Source: Leucobacter chinensis
GTDB lineage: Bacteria > Actinomycetota > Actinomycetes > Actinomycetales > Microbacteriaceae
Reading direction: 5' to 3'
NCBI RefSeq assembly: GCF_019049105.1
Contig: NZ_JAHQZR010000006.1
Coordinates: forward strand, 62,001 to 126,000
Length of the DNA: 64,000 nt
The notes beneath the pieces are model-generated. The model saw only the letters and a list, made by a program, of their open reading frames with translations. It did not search any database and was not told the DNA's origin. A program made the translations under genes and the position numbers. Within the stretch, counting starts at the first letter, position 1, and the number at the start of each line of letters is the position of its first letter. Below are positions 45,627 through 54,200 of this stretch, in pieces.

Positions 45627-46625
45627 CTAGAACGCCACACGAATCTCGCCGACGGGTGCCCCGCCGCCAGAGACACGCAGGTGTAACTCTGGTTTGACCG
45701 CTTCGAAGGCCTCCTGCGAGATTGCGCCAACCCGGGTCAGGAGCTCGCCGGCAACGAGGTGCAGCGGCCGCTGCGAGCCATCGAGCGTTTTTACGACCGC
45801 AACGTATCCAGAGGGCGTGATGACAACGACACTGCCCTCGGCGCCGAGTTTTGAGAACACCCCGAGACGGTCGATGAGCGTTGTGTCATTCGTGCCAGGG
45901 CCGCACACAGCCCAGCCCTCAGCCCGTGCAGAGCGAAGAAGCTCATAGGCATGGCGGTGCAACGGGAAGGGCGACTGGGGCTCGCTCGTAGCCATGCGGC
46001 GCATCGCGCGCGCAAATCCGGTCAGTGATACCGCGTGGGTTGGTGCTCCGCAGCCGTCGACGGCAACGTAGGGCACCTCGCCGGTGAAGCGCTGCACGGT
46101 CTCTTTGATGGTCGTCTGAAGTGGGTGAGTGGGCGAGAGGTACGTCCCGAGATCCCAGCCGTTGACCTGGCAGGTGCGCAGCATTGCGGCGTGCTTGCCC
46201 GAGCAGCAGTGCAGCATACGCTCACGCGATCCGCCACGGCTTGCGTGGGCACGCGCTTCGGCTGCGTTCGACGGCCAAGAGGGAGGGCAGAGCAGTGCTT
46301 TGTCGCTCAGGCCACCGGCGCTGAGCATGCGCCACACAACCTCTGCGTGGCGTTTGAAGCCGTCGTGGCTTGCAAGTGACAATGCGCGCTCTTCGTCACT
46401 GGCGAGGCTGAGCCCCACCGAGTGCATCGCGAGCGACTGAAGCGGTTTCAGCGCTGATCGCGTAAAGAAGGGGGTTTCAGGCGCGCCCATCGCCACGAGG
46501 GTTTCACCCTCGGGCGAGAGCACGACTGCAGAGCCCGCGTGCCGTGACTCGATGAAATCACCGCGAGTCACGACCGCGAGCTCTGCCGATTCGGCGAATG
46601 ACGCCGTTTCGAGGGGTTTGGTCAT
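45627..46625 (-). CDS. L-asparaginase, thermolabile II-type (PF06089)
   Basis: The protein has 332 aa from ATG 46625 (ATGA overlap with the gabT stop). The family motifs are FFTRSALKPLQSLAMHSVGL, LALSLASHDGF-like LSLASHDGF, LHCCSGKHAAMLRTCQVNGW (the SxK catalytic pair) and VDGCGAPTHAVSLTGFA. It belongs to the Rhizobium etli AnsA-type family, unrelated to the E. coli enzymes. It hydrolyses asparagine to aspartate and ammonia. Shares an operon with gabT. Confidence 0.88.
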   Translation of the reverse strand: MTKPLETASFAESAELAVVTRGDFIESRHAGSAVVLSPEGETLVAMGAPETPFFTRSALKPLQSLAMHSVGLSLASDEERALSLASHDGFKRHAEVVWRMLSAGGLSDKALLCPPSWPSNAAEARAHASRGGSRERMLHCCSGKHAAMLRTCQVNGWDLGTYLSPTHPLQTTIKETVQRFTGEVPYVAVDGCGAPTHAVSLTGFARAMRRMATSEPQSPFPLHRHAYELLRSARAEGWAVCGPGTNDTTLIDRLGVFSKLGAEGSVVVITPSGYVAVVKTLDGSQRPLHLVAGELLTRVGAISQEAFEAVKPELHLRVSGGGAPVGEIRVAF

Positions 46626-47965
46626 GCCTGGTATGAAGTGATGGCCTGGTCGATGACCTCGGCGACCTCAGCGATCTGCTCGTCGGTAATGGTAACCGGG
46701 GGCAGGAAGCGCAGCACGTTGCCGTGCAGGCCTGCGTTGAGCAGCAGCACGCCGTTCTGAGCGGCAGTTTGCGTGATGTGGTTCACGAGCTCTGGCAGCG
46801 GGTTCAGCGTGCCGGGCTCAGTGAGCTCGATCGCGAGCATCGCACCGTGGCCACGAACCTCTGCGATCTCCTCGTGACGAGCCTTGAGATCTTCAAGAGC
46901 GGCACCGAGCACGCGGCCAACACGCTGTGCCTCGCGCAGCGGGGTACCCTCTTCGAGCTGTTCGAAAACGGCAACGGCTGCTGCACAGGCGACGGGGTTG
47001 CCACCGAAGGTGCCGCCGAGGCCGCCGGCCGGAGCAACATCCATGATCTCTGCACGTCCCGTGACGCCGGCGAGCGGCAGGCCGCCCGCGATACCCTTGG
47101 CGGTGAGCACCATGTCGGGCTCGAAACCGAAGTGCTCGGTCGCGAAGACCTTGCCCGAGCGGGCGATGCCCGACTGAATCTCATCGGCGATGAAAACAAT
47201 GCCCTTTTCGCGGCACCATGCGGCCAGCGTAGGCAGGTAGCCCTCGGCGGGAACAACGAAGCCGCCCTCACCCTGAATGGGCTCAGCAACGAGGCACGCG
47301 AGGTCGGCAGCGCCAGCGGTTTTCTCAAGCCACTGGATGGTGCGCTTGGCAGCCTCTTCGCCGGTCAGACCGTCGTGCAGCGGGAACGAGTTGGGGGCGC
47401 GGTACACGTCGCCAGCGCGGGGGCCAAAGCCCGTAGCGTAGGGCGAGCCCTTGTGGTTCATCGTCGAGGTGAGCATCGTGCGGCCGTGGTAGGCGTACTC
47501 GAGCACGGCAACGCCGGGACGGCCCGTGTACATGCGGGCGATCTTGACGGCGTTTTCAACGGCCTCGGCGCCCGAGTTCACGAGCATCGTGCGCTTCTCG
47601 CCCGAGATGGGAGCGGTCTTCGCAAGGTACTCGGCGACCTGAACGTAGCCCTCGTACGGGGTCACGGTAAAGAGCGTATGGGTGACCTTGCCCATGGCTT
47701 CGCGAGCAGCCTCGACAACCGCGTCGTTCGTGTGGCCAACGGTGGTGACGCCGATGCCGGCACCGCAGTCGATGAACTGATTGCCGTCAACATCGACGAG
47801 AATGGCATCGTGTGCGTGCTCAATGTAGACGGGAAGAAGAGCCATGACGCCGGGAGGGATCACCTTCGTGCGGCGTTCGTGGAGCTCGCGTGATTTCGGG
47901 CCGGGAACCTCGGTAACGACCTTGCGCGAGAGTGACTGAGTTGCATGGGATTCGTGGTTACTCAT
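46622..47965 (-). CDS. gabT: 4-aminobutyrate aminotransferase
   Basis: The protein has 447 aa from ATG 47965. Class III aminotransferase: VDGNQFIDCGAGIGVTTVGH, NSGAEAVENAVKIARMYTGR, PIQGEGGFVVPAEGY, FIADEIQSGIARSGKVFATE and PLP lysine in LTAKGIAGGLPLAGVTGR. The EPIQGEGG and QSGIARTGK-type motifs favour GABA over ornithine as amine donor. It transfers the amino group to 2-oxoglutarate, giving succinate semialdehyde. Divergent from metG. Confidence 0.9.
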   Translation of the reverse strand: MSNHESHATQSLSRKVVTEVPGPKSRELHERRTKVIPPGVMALLPVYIEHAHDAILVDVDGNQFIDCGAGIGVTTVGHTNDAVVEAAREAMGKVTHTLFTVTPYEGYVQVAEYLAKTAPISGEKRTMLVNSGAEAVENAVKIARMYTGRPGVAVLEYAYHGRTMLTSTMNHKGSPYATGFGPRAGDVYRAPNSFPLHDGLTGEEAAKRTIQWLEKTAGAADLACLVAEPIQGEGGFVVPAEGYLPTLAAWCREKGIVFIADEIQSGIARSGKVFATEHFGFEPDMVLTAKGIAGGLPLAGVTGRAEIMDVAPAGGLGGTFGGNPVACAAAVAVFEQLEEGTPLREAQRVGRVLGAALEDLKARHEEIAEVRGHGAMLAIELTEPGTLNPLPELVNHITQTAAQNGVLLLNAGLHGNVLRFLPPVTITDEQIAEVAEVIDQAITSYQA

Positions 47966-47972
47966 GTCGTAA

Positions 47973-47978
47973 AGTCTA
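47973..47978 (-). promoter_or_regulatory. -10 box (TAGACT) of a leaderless gabT transcript
   Basis: On the minus strand TAGACT, then seven bases, then ATG 47965. AAGGAG lies upstream of the -10 and cannot be in the mRNA if this promoter is used. Confidence 0.55.
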
Positions 47979-48017
47979 CTCCTTGAAACAGAGAGAACTC
48001 GGTGGGCTGAAGTCTCC

Positions 48018-48023
48018 TAGAAT
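48018..48023 (+). promoter_or_regulatory. -10 box (TAGAAT) of a leaderless metG transcript
   Basis: TAGAAT, then seven bases, then ATG 48031. It fixes the start and excludes the open frame back to 47932. Confidence 0.65.
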
Positions 48024-48030
48024 AGAACGT

Positions 48031-49605
48031 ATGCCGAAGCCCGATTCGTTTTTTATCACGACCCCTATTTTTTACGTGAATGATGCCCCGCACATTGGTC
48101 ACGCCTACACCGAGGTGGCCGCCGACGTGCTCGCTCGCTGGCATCGCCAGGCAGGCGACGATACTTGGCTGCTCACGGGCACCGATGAGCACGGCCAGAA
48201 GATTCTGCGCACCGCGACCGCAAACGGTGCCGAGCCCAAAGAGTGGGCTGATCGTCTCGTGAAGAATGAGTGGATCCCACTGCTCGATACCGTGAACATG
48301 TCAAACGACGACTTTATTCGCACGACCGAGCCGCGCCACGAAGAGGGTGTTCAAGCGTTCCTCCAGAAGCTCTACGACGACGGTCACGTGTATGCGGGCG
48401 AGTTCGAAGCGCTCTACTGTGTCGGGTGTGAAGAATTCAAACCGAAGAGCGAGATCGTTGACGGCGAGGGAGCGTTTGAAGGCGAGAAGGTGTGCTCGAT
48501 CCACTCGAAGCCGCTCGAGCTGCTCAAAGAGAAGAACTACTTCTTCAAGATGAGCGCATTCGGCGACGCGCTGCTCAAGCTCTACGAAGAACGCCCCGAC
48601 TTCGTGCAGCCAGCGTCGGCTCGCAACGAGGTTGTCGCCTTCGTTCAGCAGGGCCTTGAAGATCTTTCGATCTCGCGCTCATCGTTTGACTGGGGCATCC
48701 CGATTCCCTGGGACCAGGAGCACGTCACCTATGTCTGGTTTGACGCGCTTTTGAACTACGTGACGGCTACCGGTTACCCGAACGATCCTGAGACGTTCGC
48801 GCGCCGCTGGCCCGGCGTTCACATCGTCGGTAAAGACATTCTGCGTTTTCACGCGGTCATCTGGCCAGCGATGCTCATGGCGGCGGGGCTCGAGGTGCCC
48901 AAGCATGTCTTCGCCCACGGCTGGCTTCTCGTGGGCGGCGAGAAGATGTCAAAGTCGAAGCTCACGGGCATTGCCCCGAACGAGATCATCGACGTGTTTG
49001 GCGCCGACGCGTTTCGCTACTACTTCATGCGTGCCGTCTCGTTCGGGCACGACGGTTCGTTCAGCTGGGAAGACCTTACGGCCCGGTACCACGCCGAGCT
49101 TGCAAACGGCTTCGGCAACCTCGCGAGCCGCACGCTCGCGATGAACGCCAAGTACTTCGATGGCGTGCAGCCTGAGACGGCAGAACTCAGCGACGCTGAC
49201 CAGGCGATCGTTGATCTTGTTGCGCGTGCCGCGACAGAGGCCGACGCGCACGTGAACGCATTCGAGATTCACGAGGCGCTCTCGGTGATCTGGGAGGTTG
49301 TCGATGCGCTGAATGGCTACATCACCGAGATGGAGCCCTGGGTGCTCGCAAAAGACGAGGCCAAGCGCGCCCGCCTTGGCACGGTTCTCGCCACGGTGAC
49401 CGAGGGCCTTCGCGCCCTGGCGGTGCTGCTCTCACCCGTTATTCCTGAGGCGACCGAGAAGCTCTGGGTGGCGCTCGGGGCCAAAGAAACGCTCGGCGAG
49501 CTGCGTGAGCAGCCGCTTCGTGACGCGGGAGCGTGGGGCCAGTTGCCAGCGGGAACCCCGCAGAGCTCACTCGCGGTGCTCTTTCCGCGCGTTGAACAGG
49601 ACTAG
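48031..49605 (+). CDS. metG: Methionyl-tRNA synthetase
   Basis: The protein has 524 aa from ATG 48031. Class I: TTPIFYVNDAPHIGHAYTEV (HIGH), WLLTGTDEHGQKI, LYCVGCEEF in a reduced zinc-binding insert, HGWLLVGGEKMSKSKLTG (KMSKS). It lacks the C-terminal tRNA-binding (EMAP-like) extension seen in E. coli. First gene of metG-tatD-ksgA-ispE. Confidence 0.97.
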   Translation: MPKPDSFFITTPIFYVNDAPHIGHAYTEVAADVLARWHRQAGDDTWLLTGTDEHGQKILRTATANGAEPKEWADRLVKNEWIPLLDTVNMSNDDFIRTTEPRHEEGVQAFLQKLYDDGHVYAGEFEALYCVGCEEFKPKSEIVDGEGAFEGEKVCSIHSKPLELLKEKNYFFKMSAFGDALLKLYEERPDFVQPASARNEVVAFVQQGLEDLSISRSSFDWGIPIPWDQEHVTYVWFDALLNYVTATGYPNDPETFARRWPGVHIVGKDILRFHAVIWPAMLMAAGLEVPKHVFAHGWLLVGGEKMSKSKLTGIAPNEIIDVFGADAFRYYFMRAVSFGHDGSFSWEDLTARYHAELANGFGNLASRTLAMNAKYFDGVQPETAELSDADQAIVDLVARAATEADAHVNAFEIHEALSVIWEVVDALNGYITEMEPWVLAKDEAKRARLGTVLATVTEGLRALAVLLSPVIPEATEKLWVALGAKETLGELREQPLRDAGAWGQLPAGTPQSSLAVLFPRVEQD

Positions 49606-49619
49606 GTGAAACACCCTTC

Positions 49620-50507
49620 ATGAATATGATCAGAAAACGCACGGGGCGCGACGGCCGAGACCTTTCTTGGCCTGAGCAGCCCGAGCCGCTTCCCATTCCG
49701 CTCTACGACAACCACACCCACCTCGAGTTTGAAGACGGGACCGAGGTGCTCGACCCCGAGACCTCGCTCGCAAAAGCCGAGGCCGTCGGGGTGCGCGGAG
49801 TCGTGCAGGTCGGCACCGACCTTGAAACCAGCCGCTGGGGTGCTGCGTTTGCCGCGCAAGACGAACGCGTGCTTGCCGCGGTTGCGCTGCACCCGAACGA
49901 GGCTCCGCGCCTCGCAGAGGCCGGGCTTCTGAGTGAGCACCTCTCAGAGATCGCACGTCTTGCGGCCCAGCCGCGCGTTCGCGCGATCGGCGAGACCGGG
50001 CTCGACTTCTTTCGCACGGGCGAAGAAGGTCGTGACGCACAGATCGAATCGTTCGAAGCGCATATTGACATTGCCAAGAGTCATGGCCTCGCGCTGCAAA
50101 TTCACGATCGCGATGCCCACGAGGCCGTCGTGCAGACGCTCCTCCGTGTCGGAGCGCCCGAGCGCACCGTGTTCCACTGCTTCTCTGGCGACGCCGAATT
50201 CGCGAAACTCTGTGCCGAAAATGGTTGGTACCTCTCGTTTGCAGGCACCGTGACGTTCAAGAACGCGCCGGCGCTTCGCGAGGCGCTCACGGTCACGCCG
50301 GCATCACGCATGCTCGTCGAAACCGACGCACCGTTTCTCACCCCAGAGCCGCACCGTGGTCGCCCGAACGCGCCGTACCTCATGCCGAACACCGTGCGCC
50401 GTATGGCCGAGGTGCTCGAGACTGACCTCGAAGCGCTGTGCGTGCGCCTCGCGCAAAACACCGAGAACGTGTATGGCGAATGGGAGAACGATGAGCCAGG
50501 AGCATAG
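49620..50507 (+). CDS. tatD: TatD family metal-dependent deoxyribonuclease
   Basis: The protein has 295 aa from ATG 49620 (weak ribosome-binding site; ATG 49626 is possible). Metal ligands: YDNHTHLEFEDG, AIGETGLDFFRTG, LQIHDRDAHEAVV, VFHCFSGDAEFA and LVETDAPFLTPEPHRGRPNA. TatD nucleases act in DNA repair and nucleic-acid turnover. The ksgA start lies inside its 3' end. Confidence 0.93.
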   Translation: MNMIRKRTGRDGRDLSWPEQPEPLPIPLYDNHTHLEFEDGTEVLDPETSLAKAEAVGVRGVVQVGTDLETSRWGAAFAAQDERVLAAVALHPNEAPRLAEAGLLSEHLSEIARLAAQPRVRAIGETGLDFFRTGEEGRDAQIESFEAHIDIAKSHGLALQIHDRDAHEAVVQTLLRVGAPERTVFHCFSGDAEFAKLCAENGWYLSFAGTVTFKNAPALREALTVTPASRMLVETDAPFLTPEPHRGRPNAPYLMPNTVRRMAEVLETDLEALCVRLAQNTENVYGEWENDEPGA

Positions 50508-51369
50508 CGACGCCGTTGCCACGCTGCTCGGCCCCGCCGAGGTGCGCGAGCTCGCAGCGCGGCTCGATGTGACCCCGACGAAGAAGCTCGGGCAAAACTT
50601 CGTTCACGACCCCAACACGGTGCGCAAGATCGTGCGGCTCGCTGGCGTTACCGAACACGATGAGGTCATCGAGATCGGCCCTGGGCTCGGCTCGCTCACG
50701 CTGGGCCTGACCGAGGTGGGGGCCTCGGTTACCGCGATTGAGATTGACCCGAGGCTCGCCGCCCAGCTGCCGCAAACCCAGGCGCAGATGCAGCCGAACG
50801 CCAAGCTGCGGGTGGTGCTCAGCGACGCCCTCGACCTTGATCGCTCACACCTCGAGGGGCAGCCGGCTCCGACGGTGCTCGTCGCAAACCTGCCGTACAA
50901 CGTCTCGGTGCCCATTCTCATGCACTTGCTCGAGCTCATTCCCGAGTTGCAGAGCGGTCTCGTCATGGTGCAGGCCGAGGTAGGGTACCGGATCGCCGCG
51001 GGCCCAGGCTCGAAAGAGTACGGCTCGCCCTCGGCTAAGGCCGCCTGGTACGGCGACTGGAGTATCGCGGGAACCGTGAGCCGCAAGATTTTTTGGCCGA
51101 TTCCCGGTGTCGATTCGGTGCTCGTTGGCTTCGCGAAGCACGCAGAGCCGATTGGAACCGAGGCTGAGCGCGCGACCACCTTTGCGCTCGTGAATGCAGC
51201 TTTTGCGGGCAGGCGCAAAATGATTCGGCAGTCGCTGCAGGCGGCGATCCCTGGCTCAACCACCGAGAGTGTGAGTGAACTCGTGCAACGGGCTGGACTT
51301 GATCCGCAAGCTCGTGCAGAATCGCTCTCGATCAGTGATTACCTGCGAATTACCCGGGTGCTCGTTTAG
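50491..51369 (+). CDS. ksgA: 16S rRNA (adenine1518/1519-N6) dimethyltransferase
   Basis: ATG 50491 chosen (GGGAG five bases upstream), giving 292 aa and a 17-base overlap with tatD. Motifs: TPTKKLGQNFVHDPNTVRKI, VIEIGPGLGSLTLGLTEVGA (SAM binding), AIEIDPRLAAQL, and the catalytic VANLPYNVSVPIL. It dimethylates two adenines in the 30S decoding region. Loss gives kasugamycin resistance in other bacteria. Confidence 0.96.
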   Translation: MSQEHSDAVATLLGPAEVRELAARLDVTPTKKLGQNFVHDPNTVRKIVRLAGVTEHDEVIEIGPGLGSLTLGLTEVGASVTAIEIDPRLAAQLPQTQAQMQPNAKLRVVLSDALDLDRSHLEGQPAPTVLVANLPYNVSVPILMHLLELIPELQSGLVMVQAEVGYRIAAGPGSKEYGSPSAKAAWYGDWSIAGTVSRKIFWPIPGVDSVLVGFAKHAEPIGTEAERATTFALVNAAFAGRRKMIRQSLQAAIPGSTTESVSELVQRAGLDPQARAESLSISDYLRITRVLV

Positions 51370-51381
51370 GAATTCGACACC

Positions 51382-52359
51382 TTGTCGCGGTACCTTGTAT
51401 ATATGATCGGTCCGCGACGTAGCGACAGAGTGGTAGCGCGTGCGCCTGGCAAGGTGAACGTTTGCTTTCGGGTTGGCGAAGAGCGACCCGATGGTTCACA
51501 TGTCATCGCGACGCTGTACCAGGCTGTCTCACTGTTTGACACGGTGTTTGCTTACCCGAGTGACACCTTCAGCTTGACGATGCTTGGCACTCACCATGAG
51601 ATTCCCGGCGGCGAGCGTAACTTAGCCATGCGCGCCGCAAAACTGCTGGCTCGCGTGAGCAACTATTCGGGGGCTGTGCACCTCGAGATCGACAAGCAGA
51701 TCCCGCGCGGGTCTGGCATGAGCGGCGGATCGGCTGACGCGGCTGCCGCACTCGTAGCCTGCAACGAACTCTGGCGTCTTGGCTATGATCGCTACACCCT
51801 CAAGAAGATCGGGCTCGATCTCGGCGCCGACGTCGCTTTTGCCCTTGGGGGCGGCACCGCGGTGGGCACGGGACACGGCGACGAGTTCACGCAGGCACTC
51901 AGTATCGGCACGTACCACTGGGTCATTGTGCCGAGCCGTGACCGGTTACGTGAAGACGAGGTCGTGACAGCGCTCACGAAGCACCGTGATAAGCACCGAA
52001 GCGAGCTGGGGCAGGGAACCGAGCACCCGACGGTTGACACGGCGGTGTTGCACGCGGTGCGCTCTGGCGGTACACGACAGCTTGCCGAAGTCATGCAGAA
52101 CGATTTGCAGATGGCCTCGCTGAAGCTTTCGTCTGACGCACTTCTGCACCTGGAGATGGGCGAAGCCGATGGGGCGCTTGCGGGTATCACGCTCGCGACG
52201 ACCTCGGCGGTGGCGCTTCTCGCTGAAGACCGCAGTGCGGCGGAGCACCTGCACTCGCTCTACAGCTCGCAGGACATCGAGTCGATCATGGCTCAGGGCC
52301 CTGTCGGGGGAGCTCGAGTGGTTGAGCGTGCGCTACGTGTGCCTCAGGCGATACGCTAG
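51382..52359 (+). CDS. ispE: 4-diphosphocytidyl-2-C-methyl-D-erythritol kinase
   Basis: The protein has 325 aa from TTG 51382 (TAGGAA nine bases upstream); ATG 51403, without a ribosome-binding site, would remove seven residues. GHMP kinase: VVARAPGKVNVCFRVGEERP, IPRGSGMSGGSADAAAAL (ATP loop) and DVAFALGGGTAVGTG. MEP-pathway isoprenoid synthesis. The run tatD-ksgA-ispE is conserved in actinobacteria. Confidence 0.93.
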   Translation: MSRYLVYMIGPRRSDRVVARAPGKVNVCFRVGEERPDGSHVIATLYQAVSLFDTVFAYPSDTFSLTMLGTHHEIPGGERNLAMRAAKLLARVSNYSGAVHLEIDKQIPRGSGMSGGSADAAAALVACNELWRLGYDRYTLKKIGLDLGADVAFALGGGTAVGTGHGDEFTQALSIGTYHWVIVPSRDRLREDEVVTALTKHRDKHRSELGQGTEHPTVDTAVLHAVRSGGTRQLAEVMQNDLQMASLKLSSDALLHLEMGEADGALAGITLATTSAVALLAEDRSAAEHLHSLYSSQDIESIMAQGPVGGARVVERALRVPQAIR

Positions 52360-52385
52360 AGTCACTGACCCTGAAGGAGCCCGCC

Positions 52386-52571
52386 ATGAACCTTTCTGGA
52401 TACCTCGTTGAGACCATCCTTGTTGACCCGGTGACGGGCGAACCGGTCTTCGGGCAGCAGCAAGAGCCGCAGGAGGTCGTACCCGAGGGGGCCGAGAACC
52501 TGTTGGGCCAGGGAAGCGATGCCTCCGAGAGCGCGGCGGGCGGATGCTGCGGCGGCTCCTGCTGCCAGTAG
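52386..52571 (+). CDS. Small protein with Cys-rich C-terminus
   Basis: The protein has 61 aa from ATG 52386, with AAGGAG six bases upstream, the best ribosome-binding site in the area. The first 35 residues are hydrophilic (LVDPVTGEPVFGQQQEPQEV). After an acidic linker the protein ends GGCCGGSCCQ: four cysteines as two pairs. There is no TM helix or signal peptide. I know no family. Paired cysteines suggest metal or thiol chemistry. It is 26 bases after ispE and tail-to-tail with the DUF779 gene, which also has a CC pair. Confidence 0.7.
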   Translation: MNLSGYLVETILVDPVTGEPVFGQQQEPQEVVPEGAENLLGQGSDASESAAGGCCGGSCCQ

Positions 52572-52597
52572 CACCCACGCGCCGGCCGAAGTCTCAA

Positions 52598-53011
52598 CTA
52601 GAGCAGCCGAGACCTGATAAGAAAACGCTTGCCCTCTGGTGCCTCAAGCGAGAAACCGCTGCCACGACCCACGACCGCGTCGATCGTGAGATGGGTGTGG
52701 GCCCAGAGCTGAAACTGTTCCCGTGACATCCAAAACCCGATCTCGCGGGCTTTGCCTGATGGGTCGGGACTAAGCACGAGCGTGCCAAGCAGAATGTCTT
52801 GGCCGCCGACCTTGAACTCGCCCTCCTGGTAACACATCGGCGCGCTGCCATCGCAGCAACCGCCTGACTGGTGAAACATGAGCGGCCCATGTAGTGACCA
52901 GAGCTGCTCGATGAGTTCGATCGCGCCTTCGGTAAACGAGAGCCGGCTCTCGGTCTCGCCCTCGACCTCAGGCCGCGCTTCGACGAGCCCGGCCTGGCCT
53001 TCGTTCGTCAT
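52598..53011 (-). CDS. DUF779 family protein
   Basis: The protein has 137 aa from ATG 53011 with AAGGAG upstream. Conserved features: LMFHQSGGCCDGSAPMCY with three cysteines, then DILLGTLVLSPD and FWMSREQFQLWAHTHLTIDA. DUF779 genes are regularly found next to ExaC-type aldehyde dehydrogenases, as here. The cysteine cluster suggests metal binding. Last gene of the ALDH-ADH-DUF779 group. Confidence 0.88.
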   Translation of the reverse strand: MTNEGQAGLVEARPEVEGETESRLSFTEGAIELIEQLWSLHGPLMFHQSGGCCDGSAPMCYQEGEFKVGGQDILLGTLVLSPDPSGKAREIGFWMSREQFQLWAHTHLTIDAVVGRGSGFSLEAPEGKRFLIRSRLL

Positions 53012-53084
53012 GATGTCTTCTCCTTCGCCGCGGAAGAGGGGTGCGGATCGACGCTGCGTGCGCTGATCCGCACCCCTTCAGCTG

Positions 53085-54119
53085 TTAGGACTGCGCGAGC
53101 CGCAGCACGACGCGGCCGTCGATCTTGCCGGCGCGCATCTCGTCGAACACGTCGTTCACGTCGTCGAGCGGTCGCTCTGAGACGGTCGGGTGAATGAGGC
53201 CGCGCGCGTAGAAGTCGAGCGCCTCAATCATGTCTTGACGGGTGCCGACGATCGAGCCTCGAATCGTGAGGCCCTTGAGCACGATGTCGAAGATCGGGGC
53301 GGGGAAGTCGCCGGGTGGCAGACCGTTGAACACGATCGTTCCGCCGCGGCGGGTCATACCGATCGCCTGCCCAAACGCCGACGGGTGCACGGCGGTCACG
53401 AGCACGCCGTGGGTTCCGCCCGTCTCGCGTTGAATCGCCTCGACGGGGTCTTCTGAGAGCGCGTTCACGGTCACCTCGGCGCCGTGCTTCTTCGCGAGCG
53501 CGAGCTTGTCGTCGGCAATATCGACCGCGGCAACGCGCATGCCCATCGCGACCGCGTACTGCACGGCGATGTGACCGAGGCCACCGATGCCTGAAATAAC
53601 GACCCACTGGCCCGGCAGCACGCCGGTCATCTTGAGTCCCTTGTACACGGTAACGCCGGCGCAGAGCACCGGGGCGACCTCGACGGGGTCAGAGCCAGCG
53701 GGCACGACCGCGGCATAGGTTGCGTCGACGAGCATGTACTCGGCGAACGAACCGTCGACCGAGTAGCCGCCGTTTTGTTGCTGCTCGCAGAGTGTCTCCC
53801 AGCCCGTGCGACAGAAATCGCAGTGGCCGCAGGCCGACCAGAGCCAGGCGTTGCCGACGAGGTCGCCGACCGCGATGTTCGTGACACCCTCGCCAATGGC
53901 CTCGACAAGGCCGACGCCCTCGTGGCCGGGAATGAAGGGTGGGCTCGGCTTCACCGGCCAGTCACCCTCGACCGCGTGCAGGTCGGTGTGGCACACGCCC
54001 GTTGTGAGCACGCGCACGAGCGCTTGGCCGGGGCCTGGTGTGGGGACGTTCTGTTCGCCAACGTCGAGTGGTTTGCCGAACGCGGGCACCTGGGCCGCGC
54101 GCATGGTGTTGGTGGTCAT
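53085..54119 (-). CDS. adhP: Zinc-dependent alcohol dehydrogenase (AdhP type)
   Basis: The protein has 344 aa from ATG 54119 with AAAGGA upstream. Catalytic zinc Cys in TTGVCHTDLHAVEGDWPVKP and His in PGHEGVGLVEAIG; the structural-zinc four-Cys loop is ACGHCDFCRTGWETLCEQQQ; Rossmann VISGIGGLGHIAVQYAVAMG. Prefers ethanol and other primary alcohols with NAD in the family. Lies between the ALDH and DUF779 genes. Confidence 0.93.
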   Translation of the reverse strand: MTTNTMRAAQVPAFGKPLDVGEQNVPTPGPGQALVRVLTTGVCHTDLHAVEGDWPVKPSPPFIPGHEGVGLVEAIGEGVTNIAVGDLVGNAWLWSACGHCDFCRTGWETLCEQQQNGGYSVDGSFAEYMLVDATYAAVVPAGSDPVEVAPVLCAGVTVYKGLKMTGVLPGQWVVISGIGGLGHIAVQYAVAMGMRVAAVDIADDKLALAKKHGAEVTVNALSEDPVEAIQRETGGTHGVLVTAVHPSAFGQAIGMTRRGGTIVFNGLPPGDFPAPIFDIVLKGLTIRGSIVGTRQDMIEALDFYARGLIHPTVSERPLDDVNDVFDEMRAGKIDGRVVLRLAQS

Positions 54120-54200
54120 GATGGGTGATCCTTTCTAGGGCCGCTGCGTTGCGGCCCGGTTGCTGGGTGTTGTGGTGTTGCGTTTTGTGTGGCCTGGGGT

